Assembly (NCBI GenBank): GCA_046760705.1
Contig: JBHIER010000004.1
Coordinates: 1-24,904 of the forward strand
Direction: 5' to 3'
DNA from: JBHIER01 sp046760705 [NCBI: bacterium]
GTDB lineage: Bacteria > JBHIER01 > G020348925
Length of the DNA: 24,904 nt
The notes below the pieces were generated by a model. The model saw only the letters and a list, made by a program, of their open reading frames with translations. It was not told the DNA's origin and did no database searches. Of this stretch, positions 7,007-14,361 are shown piece by piece; within the stretch, counting starts at the first letter, position 1; each line of letters opens with the position of its first letter. The position numbers were made by a program, and so were the translations under genes.

Positions 7007-7504
7007 TCTTATGGCTATCGTACTTTCCGTACATTTGGCCATAAAGCTGAGGAGGGCAGTGGGGGATCTGCCGAAACCTCAGGAGAGGACAGAGCAGGAA
7101 CTGAGGAATCTGGCCCGCTCCTACCGTCGGGGTGGCAATATCTTAGATCGTCATATCGCCACTTCAAGGTGCTTGATGGCTATCGCTTCTGGATATCTCA
7201 GATCGATGGATCTATTCTCTTCCCTCAATTCCTCCACAGACGGCTTTAATATTTTCCAGGGCCACCTCCTTCAGAATTTTGCCGAACCTCTCCAGTTTTT
7301 TAACAGTTCTTGTTTCTCCATCTTCTCAGCCCCTCTTCACTCTTGATCACAGATTATGCGTAAAGAGGCATCCTTGGACCGCCTGGATCATCCGATCAAG
7401 TCGGATGATAACCCCCCATTGTCATTCCCGGATCACCCGCTTGTAACACCGAGCGGACAGGGACGTCCGCCCCAATGGATCAGGAATGCGGGGCGGGCAC
7501 CTGT
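7007..7504. other. Intergenic region with no intact gene
   Basis: About 500 nt separate the convergent ATPase and ATP-grasp genes. Plus-strand frames open here do not resemble a known protein. On the minus strand, 7321 down to 7151 shows an ATG followed by helix-like coding potential split over three frames (MEKQELLK, then KLERFGKILKEVALENIKAV, then SVEELREENRSIDLRYPEA), which could be a decayed short gene; I cannot name it. The right third (7410-7500) has imperfect inverted repeats around CGGAC...GTCCG and near ATTCC/GGAAT, suggestive of a worn repeat. Confidence 0.4.
7387..7409. repeat. Perfect 9-bp hairpin between convergent genes
   Basis: ATCATCCGA (7387-7395) and TCGGATGAT (7401-7409) pair around TCAAG. 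It lies between the ends of two convergent genes, where a bidirectional terminator would be expected, but there is no T-tract on either side. Confidence 0.45.
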
Positions 7505-8521
7505 TTACGGGGCTTTATATCGCTCAATGGCTAAATTGAGAATTTTTGTGATGAGGTCACGATATGACATTCCCGCTGCTCTGGCCATCTCTGGGAAGGC
7601 GCTGTACTCCTTATACAAGCCCGGCATCGAGTTAGCCTCAAAAACATAAGGTGTTCCGTCCTCACTTAAGATGATGTCAACCCGAGCATAATCACGGCAG
7701 CGTAAGGCTTTAAATACTTTGATCGACTCCCGCCGAATCGCTTCAAAACGCCTCTTTGAGAGTTGTGCTACGCGAGTTTTTTTTGTTACATAGCCTTCTT
7801 TTATCTTGGCTCCATGCGTGAAGGTTGGTTCTTCCAACTCAACATCGGATTCGGTCTCCAAAATGGGCATGATAGCCGGCTCCCGGTTCCCTAAGATTCC
7901 CACAGTGAGTTCCCTGCCGTATATGTACTCCTCGACCAGAGCGGGTTGGTCGAACGAATTCAGAACTCTATCCACTGCTAATCTTAACTCCTTTCTTGAA
8001 CGGACTACGGAATCTTTAAATATCCCCACACTTGATCCGCCTAAGAGGGGTTTGACGATGAGAGGATAACGCAATCTGGAGGAAGGTCTCTCGTCTGGAT
8101 CCCGAAACACTTGGAACTGTGGAGTTGGAACACCGATATACCCGAGGATCTGCTTTGTGGCGGACTTATTGAGGGCCAGGGCGTGAGCAAGAACCCCCGA
8201 GCCGGTGTACGGAATGTTCATCAGGTCAAGAACCGACGGCACGTAGGACTGCTTGCTCAACCCTCTCAGTCCAGTCACCCGGTTAAACACCATATCAACG
8301 GGATTTTTCTTTAGCGCAGAAGGGAGGGTATCATCTCCTTCAAAGTGAACAACCCTATGACCCTGGTTTTCAATGGCATCCTCGATGGCGGTCAATGTTT
8401 GACCGCTCAGTTCGGGACGAGTCAGATAGATCTTATCCTCCGTCTTCTTGATGAGATGCCCATTATAGACCAATCCTATTTTGAGATGTTCTGTTTTCTG
8501 AAGTCTCGGAAGAAGCGTCAC
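7505..8521 (-). CDS. D-alanine-D-alanine ligase-like ATP-grasp enzyme
   Basis: The 338-residue protein is an ATP-grasp ligase of the Ddl type. DMVFNRVTGLRG and IPYTGSG (76-108) are Ddl-like; Lys157 in IVKPLLGGSSVGI (155-167) and Glu197/Glu198 in VEEYIYGRELTV bind ATP; Asp282, Glu295 and Asn297 in RVDIILSEDG...FEANSMPG are the Mg2+ ligands. The N-terminus lacks the canonical 'E-x-x-hS' segment that carries the Ddl catalytic Glu, and the AKY of the omega loop is AKI (238-240). It may therefore be a divergent Ddl or a ligase of another dipeptide. The start is a GTG at 8521 preceded by GAGAAGAGGG. It lies 45 nt after nadE and is probably co-transcribed with it. No ddl is present at its usual dcw position between murB and ftsQ, which makes this the best local candidate for that step. 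Confidence 0.8.
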   Translation of the reverse strand: MTLLPRLQKTEHLKIGLVYNGHLIKKTEDKIYLTRPELSGQTLTAIEDAIENQGHRVVHFEGDDTLPSALKKNPVDMVFNRVTGLRGLSKQSYVPSVLDLMNIPYTGSGVLAHALALNKSATKQILGYIGVPTPQFQVFRDPDERPSSRLRYPLIVKPLLGGSSVGIFKDSVVRSRKELRLAVDRVLNSFDQPALVEEYIYGRELTVGILGNREPAIMPILETESDVELEEPTFTHGAKIKEGYVTKKTRVAQLSKRRFEAIRRESIKVFKALRCRDYARVDIILSEDGTPYVFEANSMPGLYKEYSAFPEMARAAGMSYRDLITKILNLAIERYKAP

Positions 8522-8566
8522 CCCTCTTCTCCATGGTAAGTTTTGGCAAACTCTCCCTCTTTGTGC

Positions 8567-9358
8567 TCATTCTCCGAGGCGAGATACCCTCAGGTTCGGC
8601 ACAATGGGCGGCTTTCTTTTGTACTCCGTCGTTTTCCCCTTTGCTGTCACCTTTGTGACAAGATCCTTCTCAAAGCCCATAGAGTGGAGGTCATTCTCTC
8701 TCCTCTTTTTATCAATGAGTTGATAGAGAATTTCGTCTCCATCCTGGTAACTGAAACCAAGTTCCGCCTCATCGGTCTGCTCGGGCCAAAAACCTGCGCT
8801 CGGTTTTTTGTCAATAATCTTTCGAGGTACACCCAATTCCAGAGCCAATCGTACGACATCTGTTTTGTAAAGATCGTTGAGAGGCATAATGTCGCAGCCG
8901 ACATCGCCGTGTTTTGAGAAATAGCCCAGTAGAGCTTCGGACCTGTTTCCTGTCCCAAAAACCATGGCGTTGAAAAGATCAGCATAATAATACAATAAAG
9001 ACATCCGCTCTCTTGCCATCTTGCTTCCAATCCTCCGCCTGTCTTCATCGAAGTGAGCGCTTAAGAAGCTATCGATCATCGGGCTGATGTCCACAATGAT
9101 CGATTGGATAGAGAGGTTATTGATCACCTCAAGAGCATCCTCCACAACATCCTTTGGTTGGGTTCTATATGGCATCAGGAGTCCAATCACCGTCTGATTG
9201 TCCAATGCCTCTGATACCAGGTAGGCCACCACCGCTGAGTCTATGCCACCAGATATCCCCAAAATCGCCTTCTCAAAAGGACTCCGCTCGAATTCACGTG
9301 ATATGAATGAAAGCAAAGCCTTTCGCACCTTTTTAACGTCAATGTCTGGTAAACGCAT
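8567..9358 (-). CDS. nadE: NH3-dependent NAD+ synthetase
   Basis: The 263-residue product is a single-domain NAD synthetase that amidates nicotinate adenine dinucleotide with ammonia and ATP, the last step of NAD synthesis. Its N-type ATP pyrophosphatase P-loop is SGGIDSA (36-42); GTGNRSE (135-141), KHGDVGCDIMPLNDLYKT (149-166) and KPSAGFWPEQTDEAELGFSY (185-204) are the family blocks. There is no glutaminase domain, so free ammonia or a separate partner supplies nitrogen. The ATG at 9358 has GGAAGGAGG nine bases upstream. A strong promoter-like sequence sits about 100 nt upstream, after ftsZ, so nadE probably begins a separate unit with the downstream ATP-grasp gene. It links to the partial adenylyltransferase at the left edge only by pathway. 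Confidence 0.96.
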   Translation of the reverse strand: MRLPDIDVKKVRKALLSFISREFERSPFEKAILGISGGIDSAVVAYLVSEALDNQTVIGLLMPYRTQPKDVVEDALEVINNLSIQSIIVDISPMIDSFLSAHFDEDRRRIGSKMARERMSLLYYYADLFNAMVFGTGNRSEALLGYFSKHGDVGCDIMPLNDLYKTDVVRLALELGVPRKIIDKKPSAGFWPEQTDEAELGFSYQDGDEILYQLIDKKRRENDLHSMGFEKDLVTKVTAKGKTTEYKRKPPIVPNLRVSRLGE

Positions 9359-9456
9359 TTGTAGAGCCTCCTTCCCCCTCGATAGCGTCCGATCGGTGAC
9401 CCACGTAGATCGGCCCTCACCTCAGGGTCTACCTCCTCAAAGCTCTTCTCAGCCTC

Positions 9457-9485
9457 AATTTATAAAAAACCTGTGGCAATGTCAA
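9457..9485 (-). promoter_or_regulatory. Sigma70-type promoter for nadE
   Basis: On the minus strand, a perfect TTGACA (9480-9485) is followed by 17 nt and TAAATT (9457-9462); an overlapping TATAAA sits at 15-nt spacing. Transcription would start near 9450, leaving a leader of about 90 nt before nadE. It lies between the ftsZ stop and nadE. Confidence 0.6.
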
Positions 9486-9546
9486 GCCGAACCTCATTGT
9501 CTCCCTCAATAAGCAGCCTCCCTCCGATCCTGCTGGAAAACCCACC

Positions 9547-10710
9547 TCAATCCATCTGTTTGCGCAGAAAGGCTGGTTTCTCCAGATCCTCCATATCACC
9601 GTTGAAGAAGGGCGTGTCAACCTCACCGTCAAAGATGAGTTCCTTCTGAATCTCATCCCGCCGCTGAAAGGCCGGCCGCTCCAGAGAGTCGAGCTTGGCC
9701 CCGATATAGTCTAAGGGTTTGGCCTCCCCCAGCTCGGTCTTTTTGCTCCGGCGTTCCAGGCTGTTGAAGCCGGTGGCGATAACGGTCACCCGGATCTCAT
9801 CATCTATGCGATCGTCGACCACGGCCCCGAAGATGATGTTGGCATCGGCGCCGGCGGCCTCCAGAATGATGGAGACCGCATCGTTGACCTCATAGAGAGT
9901 GGTGCCCGGGCCCCCGGTGACGTTGACCAACACCCCTTGGGCCCCGACGATGGACACCTCCTCCAGGAGCGGGCTGGAGATGGCCTGCTGGGCCGCTTCC
10001 ACGGCCCGGTTCTGCCCCACCCCGTAACCGGTCCCCATGAGGGCGTCGCCCATCTCGGCCATGACGGCCTTCACATCGGCAAAATCGAGGTTAATGAGCC
10101 CGGGCACGGTGATCAAGTCGGAGATACCTTTGGTGGCATGGAGCAGCACCTCGTCTGCCAGACCAAAGGCCTCTCGCAGCGGTGTCTTCTCTGAGACGAT
10201 AGACAACAACCGCTGGTTGGGAATAACAATGAGCGTGTCCACCCTCTCCTTCAGTTCGGCCACTCCCTCCTCGGCCCGACTCATACGCTGACGCCCTTCG
10301 AAGAGGAACGGCTTGGTGACAATGGCGATGGTCAACGCTCCGAGGTCTTTAGCAATCTCTGCCACTACGGGTGCAGCCCCTGTTCCGGTCCCCCCTCCCA
10401 TCCCGGCGGTCACAAAGACCATTTCCGTATCCGAGAGCGCATCCACCACCTTCTCTCTGTCCTCCTCAATGGCCTGCCTCCCCTTACTGGGGTCACCGCC
10501 GACGCCTAAGCCGGTCTTGCCAATCTGAATCTTCCGCTGCGTTTTGGACAGATCCAATGCCTGAGCATCTGTGTTTACGGCGATGAACTCGACCCCGTTT
10601 AGATTGGAATCGATCATCCGGTTCACCGCATTGCCACCTGCCCCTCCCACGCCAACCACTTTCATCTGCGCCCTGACCATTTGCTCCTCAACAACCGTAA
10701 AACTGACCAC
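9547..10710 (-). CDS. ftsZ: Cell division protein FtsZ
   Basis: The 387-residue tubulin-like GTPase polymerises into the Z-ring at mid-cell. [17 protein letters not shown] opens the GTPase domain, the tubulin signature GGGTGTG is at 105-111, and the T7 synergy loop NLDFADVK (207-214) carries the catalytic aspartates. A short linker leads to the C-terminal peptide [11 protein letters not shown], the docking site for FtsA and other partners. The frame is open to an ATG at 10746, but the GTG at 10710 is preferred because AAGGAGGTGA precedes it and it gives the usual short N-terminal tail; an ATG at 10680 is a less likely alternative. It is separated from ftsA by 124 nt holding a possible 28-codon ORF whose stop overlaps the Shine-Dalgarno sequence. 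No clear terminator follows. Confidence 0.98.
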   Translation of the reverse strand: MVSFTVVEEQMVRAQMKVVGVGGAGGNAVNRMIDSNLNGVEFIAVNTDAQALDLSKTQRKIQIGKTGLGVGGDPSKGRQAIEEDREKVVDALSDTEMVFVTAGMGGGTGTGAAPVVAEIAKDLGALTIAIVTKPFLFEGRQRMSRAEEGVAELKERVDTLIVIPNQRLLSIVSEKTPLREAFGLADEVLLHATKGISDLITVPGLINLDFADVKAVMAEMGDALMGTGYGVGQNRAVEAAQQAISSPLLEEVSIVGAQGVLVNVTGGPGTTLYEVNDAVSIILEAAGADANIIFGAVVDDRIDDEIRVTVIATGFNSLERRSKKTELGEAKPLDYIGAKLDSLERPAFQRRDEIQKELIFDGEVDTPFFNGDMEDLEKPAFLRKQMD

Positions 10711-10715
10711 TGCGA

Positions 10716-10802
10716 TCACCTCCTTATAGCAGTTCCCATTTCCCAATCAGCAATTCGCCCTGCCAGATCATCTCCAAGTCCTTTCAGTCTTTCATTTTGC
10801 AT
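10716..10802 (-). CDS. Possible 28-residue leader ORF between ftsA and ftsZ
   Basis: ATG at 10802 to TGA at 10716 encodes a 28-residue, charged, helix-prone peptide (starts [16 protein letters not shown]). Its TGA is part of the AGGAGGTGA that serves ftsZ, an arrangement typical of translational coupling. Its own ribosome binding site is weak and it has no recognised homolog, so it may be a chance frame. Confidence 0.25.
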   Translation of the reverse strand: MQNERLKGLGDDLAGRIADWEMGTAIRR

Positions 10803-10834
10803 TGCTAATTTCCCGTGGCTCATTTTCAATTTCA

Positions 10835-12076
10835 TCAAAAAAATTCTCCGAACCAGCGTCTCATCCGATCCCAAATTTTTTCGAACAGGTTCGACTCATT
10901 GACGTCCCGGAAGCCCTCTTCGCCCGACCGATTTTTTATGGCATAATGGATGAGTCCAATCCCGGTAGAATAGACGGGGCTTTTGATCTCGTCCATCAAT
11001 CCGTTGACCCCCTGGGGCACTCCGAGCTTGACCGGCAGATCGAAGACCTGCTCGGCCAACTCCACCGAACCCTCCATCAAAGAAGCCCCTCCAGTGATGA
11101 CAATGCCAGTGGTCAACAGTCCGGCGTAGTCGGACTTATTGATTTCACGCCGGGCCAAACTGAAGATCTCCTCCATCCTCGGTTCGATGACGCTGCAGAG
11201 CACACCGCAGGAGATCTGGCGGGATGGCCGGCCGCCGGCACTTTCCACCTCGATGAGCTCGTCCCTCTCCACCATGGCCTGGAGGGCACATCCCTTCTCG
11301 ATCTTAACCTCTTCAGCCTTGTCCACTGGTGTCCTGAGCCCTATGGCGATATCGTTGGTCACATTCCGTCCCCCCAGACCGATGACCGCGGTGTGCCGGA
11401 TGGACCCTTCGAAGAAGAGGGCGATATCGGTGGTGCCGCCGCCGATATCCAATAGACCCACACCCAGCTCCATCTCGTCTTGGGACAGGACAGCATAACT
11501 GGAGGCCAACGGTTGGAGGACCAAATCCTTCACCTCCAACCCTGCTCGCTTAATGCTGTTGTAAATGTTCTGGGCCGAGGTGACGGCCCCGGTGACAATA
11601 TGAACCTCGGCCTCCAAACGTACCCCGGCCATGCCGACAGGATCTTTGATCCCGGATTGATCGTCCACCACAAACCCCTGGGGGAGAACGTGGATGATCT
11701 CTCGGTCCATGGGGATGGCCACGGCTTTGGCGGCATCGATGACCCGTTTGACGTCGTGGCCGGTAATTTCGTGGTCACCTCTGGAGACAGCAATAACCCC
11801 CCGACTGTTGATGGACCGAATGTGGTCGCCGGCAATTCCAGCGTACACGGAGTGGATCTTCCTGTTAGACATCCGTTCCGCCTCGGCGATGGCCGCCCTT
11901 ATCGATTGAACCGTCCTCTCCACATTGACAACGACACCGCGCCTGAGCCCCTCTGAGGGGCTCGTCCCCACCCCGACAAGACTCACCTCACCATCCGGCC
12001 CAATTTCGGCCACAATGACGCCGATCTTCGTGGTGCCAACATCCAGACCTACAATAACATTGTCCTCACTCCCCAT
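10835..12076 (-). CDS. ftsA: Cell division protein FtsA
   Basis: The 413-residue actin-like ATPase tethers FtsZ to the inner membrane and recruits later division proteins. The phosphate-1 motif GLDVGTTK is at 10-17, followed by the SHS2/1C domain (about 80-160), phosphate-2 LLDIGGGTTDIA and the adenosine motif GIVITGGASLM. The last residues, LFEKIWDRMRRWFGEFF, form the amphipathic membrane-targeting helix. The ATG at 12076 has AGGAAGG nine bases upstream. Unlike the compact genes before it, ftsA is preceded by a 392-nt gap containing two structured tandem elements, suggesting that ftsA-ftsZ has its own expression control. FtsZ follows after 124 nt. Confidence 0.97.
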   Translation of the reverse strand: MGSEDNVIVGLDVGTTKIGVIVAEIGPDGEVSLVGVGTSPSEGLRRGVVVNVERTVQSIRAAIAEAERMSNRKIHSVYAGIAGDHIRSINSRGVIAVSRGDHEITGHDVKRVIDAAKAVAIPMDREIIHVLPQGFVVDDQSGIKDPVGMAGVRLEAEVHIVTGAVTSAQNIYNSIKRAGLEVKDLVLQPLASSYAVLSQDEMELGVGLLDIGGGTTDIALFFEGSIRHTAVIGLGGRNVTNDIAIGLRTPVDKAEEVKIEKGCALQAMVERDELIEVESAGGRPSRQISCGVLCSVIEPRMEEIFSLARREINKSDYAGLLTTGIVITGGASLMEGSVELAEQVFDLPVKLGVPQGVNGLMDEIKSPVYSTGIGLIHYAIKNRSGEEGFRDVNESNLFEKIWDRMRRWFGEFF

Positions 12077-12119
12077 GGTCGGTAACCTTCCTCACACAGG
12101 ACCTTTCAGGACGGCTTCT

Positions 12120-12226
12120 GTCGAGCAGGCTTTCACCTGAAGAGAGGGACAATAGCGGCTGTCGAAGCCTTGGTTGGCCACGGGTAGTATGTTTGGCCAC
12201 AACTTCAGGCTACTCGCCTGCTCGAC
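12120..12226 (-). promoter_or_regulatory. Structured tandem element B, ftsA-proximal
   Basis: GTCGAGCAGGC (12120-12130) pairs perfectly with GCCTGCTCGAC (12216-12226), 11 bp enclosing 85 nt. The inside shares with element A, in the same order, GAGGGACAA (12144-12152) and GGGTAG (12182-12187), given in plus-strand spelling. The GAGCAGGCT-N12-GAGGGACAA spacing is identical in both. In transcript sense the unit could fold an inner GGCU/AGCC hairpin. It ends 43 nt before the ftsA start, so it would lie in the 5' leader. It may be a cis-regulatory RNA, a paired protein-binding site or a repeated mobile sequence. Confidence 0.55.
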
Positions 12227-12240
12227 TTCCACCACTTGCT

Positions 12241-12359
12241 CTGAGCAGGCTATGGCCCTTTGGGAGGGACAACATAACGGAGAGAGAAATGTGGTGTGAT
12301 AGGAATGGGTAGGCTTGCTTATCGTTTTGTCAATTAACCCAGGCCAGTCACCTGCTCAG
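12241..12359 (-). promoter_or_regulatory. Structured tandem element A, ftsQ-proximal
   Basis: CTGAGCAGG (12241-12249) pairs with CCTGCTCAG (12351-12359), 9 bp enclosing about 100 nt. GAGGGACAA is at 12264-12272 and GGGTAG at 12307-12312 in plus spelling, matching element B in order. Two base pairs of the closing stem differ from B by compensatory change (T-A versus C-G, then C-G versus T-A). On the minus strand a TTGACA (12326-12331) occurs inside it, without a convincing -10. The rest of the 12360-12468 gap shows only a small hairpin GAAAG-GAGT-CTTTC. Confidence 0.55.
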
Positions 12360-12468
12360 ATTTTCGTTTTCGCCACTGTTTAGACCATTTCTTTCTATCT
12401 CCGCACCTATTTCATGTGGGGCCGGAATCGGAGGAAAGACTCCTTTCTATCGGCTTCATTTTCTCTCA

Positions 12469-13368
12469 TTAACCTTTCACTGGAGGCGATTCCAGCCCCA
12501 CGTCTCGGTTTGAGATCGGTCTGACAATAATCTGACCCAGAAAACGCGCATCGATATATTCAGCCTCGATCCCCTTCCGTTCCATGTCGGCCAAGACCAC
12601 CGGCAGACTGGCCAGTCTTGAGAGACACCCAGCGCCCCCAATCCTGACGGGAACACCTTTGGCCGCAGGGTACAATAGCGGGTGTCTGATGTCACTGAGG
12701 TCGAGCTCTCCGATCCCAAACGGTGGGCTCGGTCTCATCTCAGCCATAGCCCTGATGAAGGAGATGGCCCAGCGAACCTTCTCAGATTGGAGAGGTTCTC
12801 CGCACTCCTCATCTCCAAGGTCAACTCCTGAAAGGACTGGTAGACCGGGCCACTGCTCCGGTGAGAGGGGATGAAGCAGCACCCCTTCCTCGTCAACTGT
12901 GCCGCCATCACTCTCCAAGAGGGCTACCGGCTTCCTCTCCTCTATCGAAATGACGAGGGACGAGGGCAAACGGCGCTGTACCTCTGCCCTGCGAACGAAG
13001 CAGTTCTCCGCGAGTCTCTCTCTTATCTCTCCGACATCGATGCGAAAGAGATTACATCTGGGCTCTATCCTGGCCAACCCCAATACTGTCTCTTCGGAAA
13101 CAAGATGATTCCCTCGGACAGTAATCCGCTTCAGCTCAAAGATCGGGGTCTGGAGGGCCCACCTATGGACCTCGTGTCCGAGAAGAGCAACCAACCCCAA
13201 CGCCACCAGGGCCAGGGTGATACGGTTGAAAGCCTTGATCCATCCCAGCAGGATGTGTCTCGATTCTCTTTCGTGAACCTCATTGTAAAATGTTTTTTCC
13301 CTTGTACGCCTCTCTCGTTCCTGTTCAGACATTGCCACAAAGACACAGAGATTACGATTAAGAACCAT
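12469..13368 (-). CDS. ftsQ: Cell division protein FtsQ
   Basis: The 299-residue bitopic protein has a charged cytoplasmic N-terminus, one membrane segment at about 48-66, a POTRA domain starting at FELKRITVRGNHLVSEE (about 77-146) and a periplasmic FtsQ/DivIB beta domain. LPSSLVISIEERKPVALLE is the characteristic POTRA-to-beta junction. FtsQ bridges early and late divisome proteins through FtsB and FtsL. I choose the ATG at 13368, which has GGAGG ten bases upstream; the GTG at 13377 is too close to that site, and an ATG at 13332 is a weaker alternative. It starts 42 nt after murB and is the last gene of the compact murein block. Sequence conservation in the family is low, so the assignment rests on domain order and location. 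Confidence 0.92.
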   Translation of the reverse strand: MVLNRNLCVFVAMSEQERERRTREKTFYNEVHERESRHILLGWIKAFNRITLALVALGLVALLGHEVHRWALQTPIFELKRITVRGNHLVSEETVLGLARIEPRCNLFRIDVGEIRERLAENCFVRRAEVQRRLPSSLVISIEERKPVALLESDGGTVDEEGVLLHPLSPEQWPGLPVLSGVDLGDEECGEPLQSEKVRWAISFIRAMAEMRPSPPFGIGELDLSDIRHPLLYPAAKGVPVRIGGAGCLSRLASLPVVLADMERKGIEAEYIDARFLGQIIVRPISNRDVGLESPPVKG

Positions 13369-13410
13369 TCTTTCCACACCTCCATAGGTTCTCCTGTCAC
13401 AGACAAGGGG

Positions 13411-14355
13411 TTAATATTCATGCCTTTCCTTTGTCACTTGGTCTCTTGGTGGCTGACCGCCCCAGGGACCGATGACATTGATCTCCAAGCTCAGGGTAAC
13501 GCCGGTTGCCTGGTGCACTCGTGCTCTGATGCGCTCGATCAATTCGAGCACATCTTTCGATTGTGCCCCACCGGTGTTGATGATAAAGTTGGCGTGTTTT
13601 TCCGAGACGATGGCTCCGCCCACTCTCATCCCTTTGCAGCCGCACTGGTCGATGAGCCGGCCGGCCGGCTGGCCTTTCGGGTTTCTGAAGATGCAGCCGG
13701 CGCTGGGTTCGCCGATCGGCTGTGTCTCCCGGCGGCGGGTCAGAAGTCGGTCCATCTCCCGGCGGACGGTCTCCTCGGTGGCAGGGGTGAGTTGAAAGGA
13801 TGCCTCGGTGATGATTGAGCCCTCGGCAAGAGGATCTTCGTCCTCGTGCCGAAAGGACGGACCATCTATTGTTGAGGTCTCCTTGTCTTGCCCGACGGCC
13901 GTCACCTGGAGGAGGCGGTCCCGAACCCGGCCGGATGTCGTCCCGGCGTCGGTGTACAGAGCCCCCCCGAGGGTGCCCGGGACGCCGGCGGCAAACTCCA
14001 GGCCGCTCAAACCGTGGCTGGCGCAAAAGTCCAAAAGCTTGGCCAGATCCACTCCGGCCCCAACCCTCACCCTGGTCTCTTCCCGTTTGAGCCCGCCAAA
14101 ACCACGGCCGAGGCGGACCACAACTCCGCGAACCCCGCCATCGTCCACCAAGAGATTTGTCCCATTGCCGATCGCCAAAAAGGGGAGCCCCTCTGAGGAG
14201 ACAGCATCCATGGCGGCTTCGACATCCTCCGCATCCTCGGCCCACAGAAAACAGTCAGCCGGCCCACCTATGCCGAAGGAGGTGTGAGAGGAGAGAGGCT
14301 CGTTCCTGAGCACACGCCCCTTACACGTTCTTATTAGAAAAGCATACGGGTCCAT
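13411..14355 (-). CDS. murB: UDP-N-acetylenolpyruvoylglucosamine reductase
   Basis: The 314-residue flavoenzyme reduces UDP-GlcNAc-enolpyruvate to UDP-MurNAc with NADPH. The FAD-binding domain shows NTSFGIGG-like SHTSFGIGGPADC (23-35) and AIGNGTNLLVDDGG (61-74). EFAAGVPGTLGGALYTDAG is present, but the usual 'MNAGA' is replaced by YTDAG. The C-terminal motif PSAGCIFRNPKGQPAGRLID has Cys where many enzymes have the proton-donating Ser; Cys occurs naturally in other MurB proteins. HANFIINTGGA follows. Lacking the Tyr-loop insertion, it is of the shorter type II form. The ATG at 14355 lies 6 nt after the murC stop, with GAGAG close upstream and GAAGGAG inside the end of murC. Confidence 0.96.
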   Translation of the reverse strand: MDPYAFLIRTCKGRVLRNEPLSSHTSFGIGGPADCFLWAEDAEDVEAAMDAVSSEGLPFLAIGNGTNLLVDDGGVRGVVVRLGRGFGGLKREETRVRVGAGVDLAKLLDFCASHGLSGLEFAAGVPGTLGGALYTDAGTTSGRVRDRLLQVTAVGQDKETSTIDGPSFRHEDEDPLAEGSIITEASFQLTPATEETVRREMDRLLTRRRETQPIGEPSAGCIFRNPKGQPAGRLIDQCGCKGMRVGGAIVSEKHANFIINTGGAQSKDVLELIERIRARVHQATGVTLSLEINVIGPWGGQPPRDQVTKERHEY

Positions 14356-14361
14356 ACACTC

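Noticed and set aside
7151-7321. Possible decayed minus-strand gene between the convergent genes
   Set aside because: Needs at least two frameshifts and matches no family I know; mentioned only in the intergenic entry.
7011-7346. 111-codon plus-strand frame after the ATPase
   Set aside because: No convincing ribosome binding site or recognisable domain, and the product is not like a conserved protein.
12326-12355. TTGACA inside element A as an ftsA promoter
   Set aside because: No acceptable -10 box at 16-18 nt (only ACCCAT-like sequence), so not listed as a promoter.
12871-13818. 315-codon plus-strand open frame across ftsQ and murB
   Set aside because: It is antisense to two clearly recognised genes, has no family motifs, and spans their boundary.
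13418-14245. 275-codon minus-strand frame inside murB
   Set aside because: Arg/Gly/Pro-rich out-of-frame shadow of murB, which has full family motifs.
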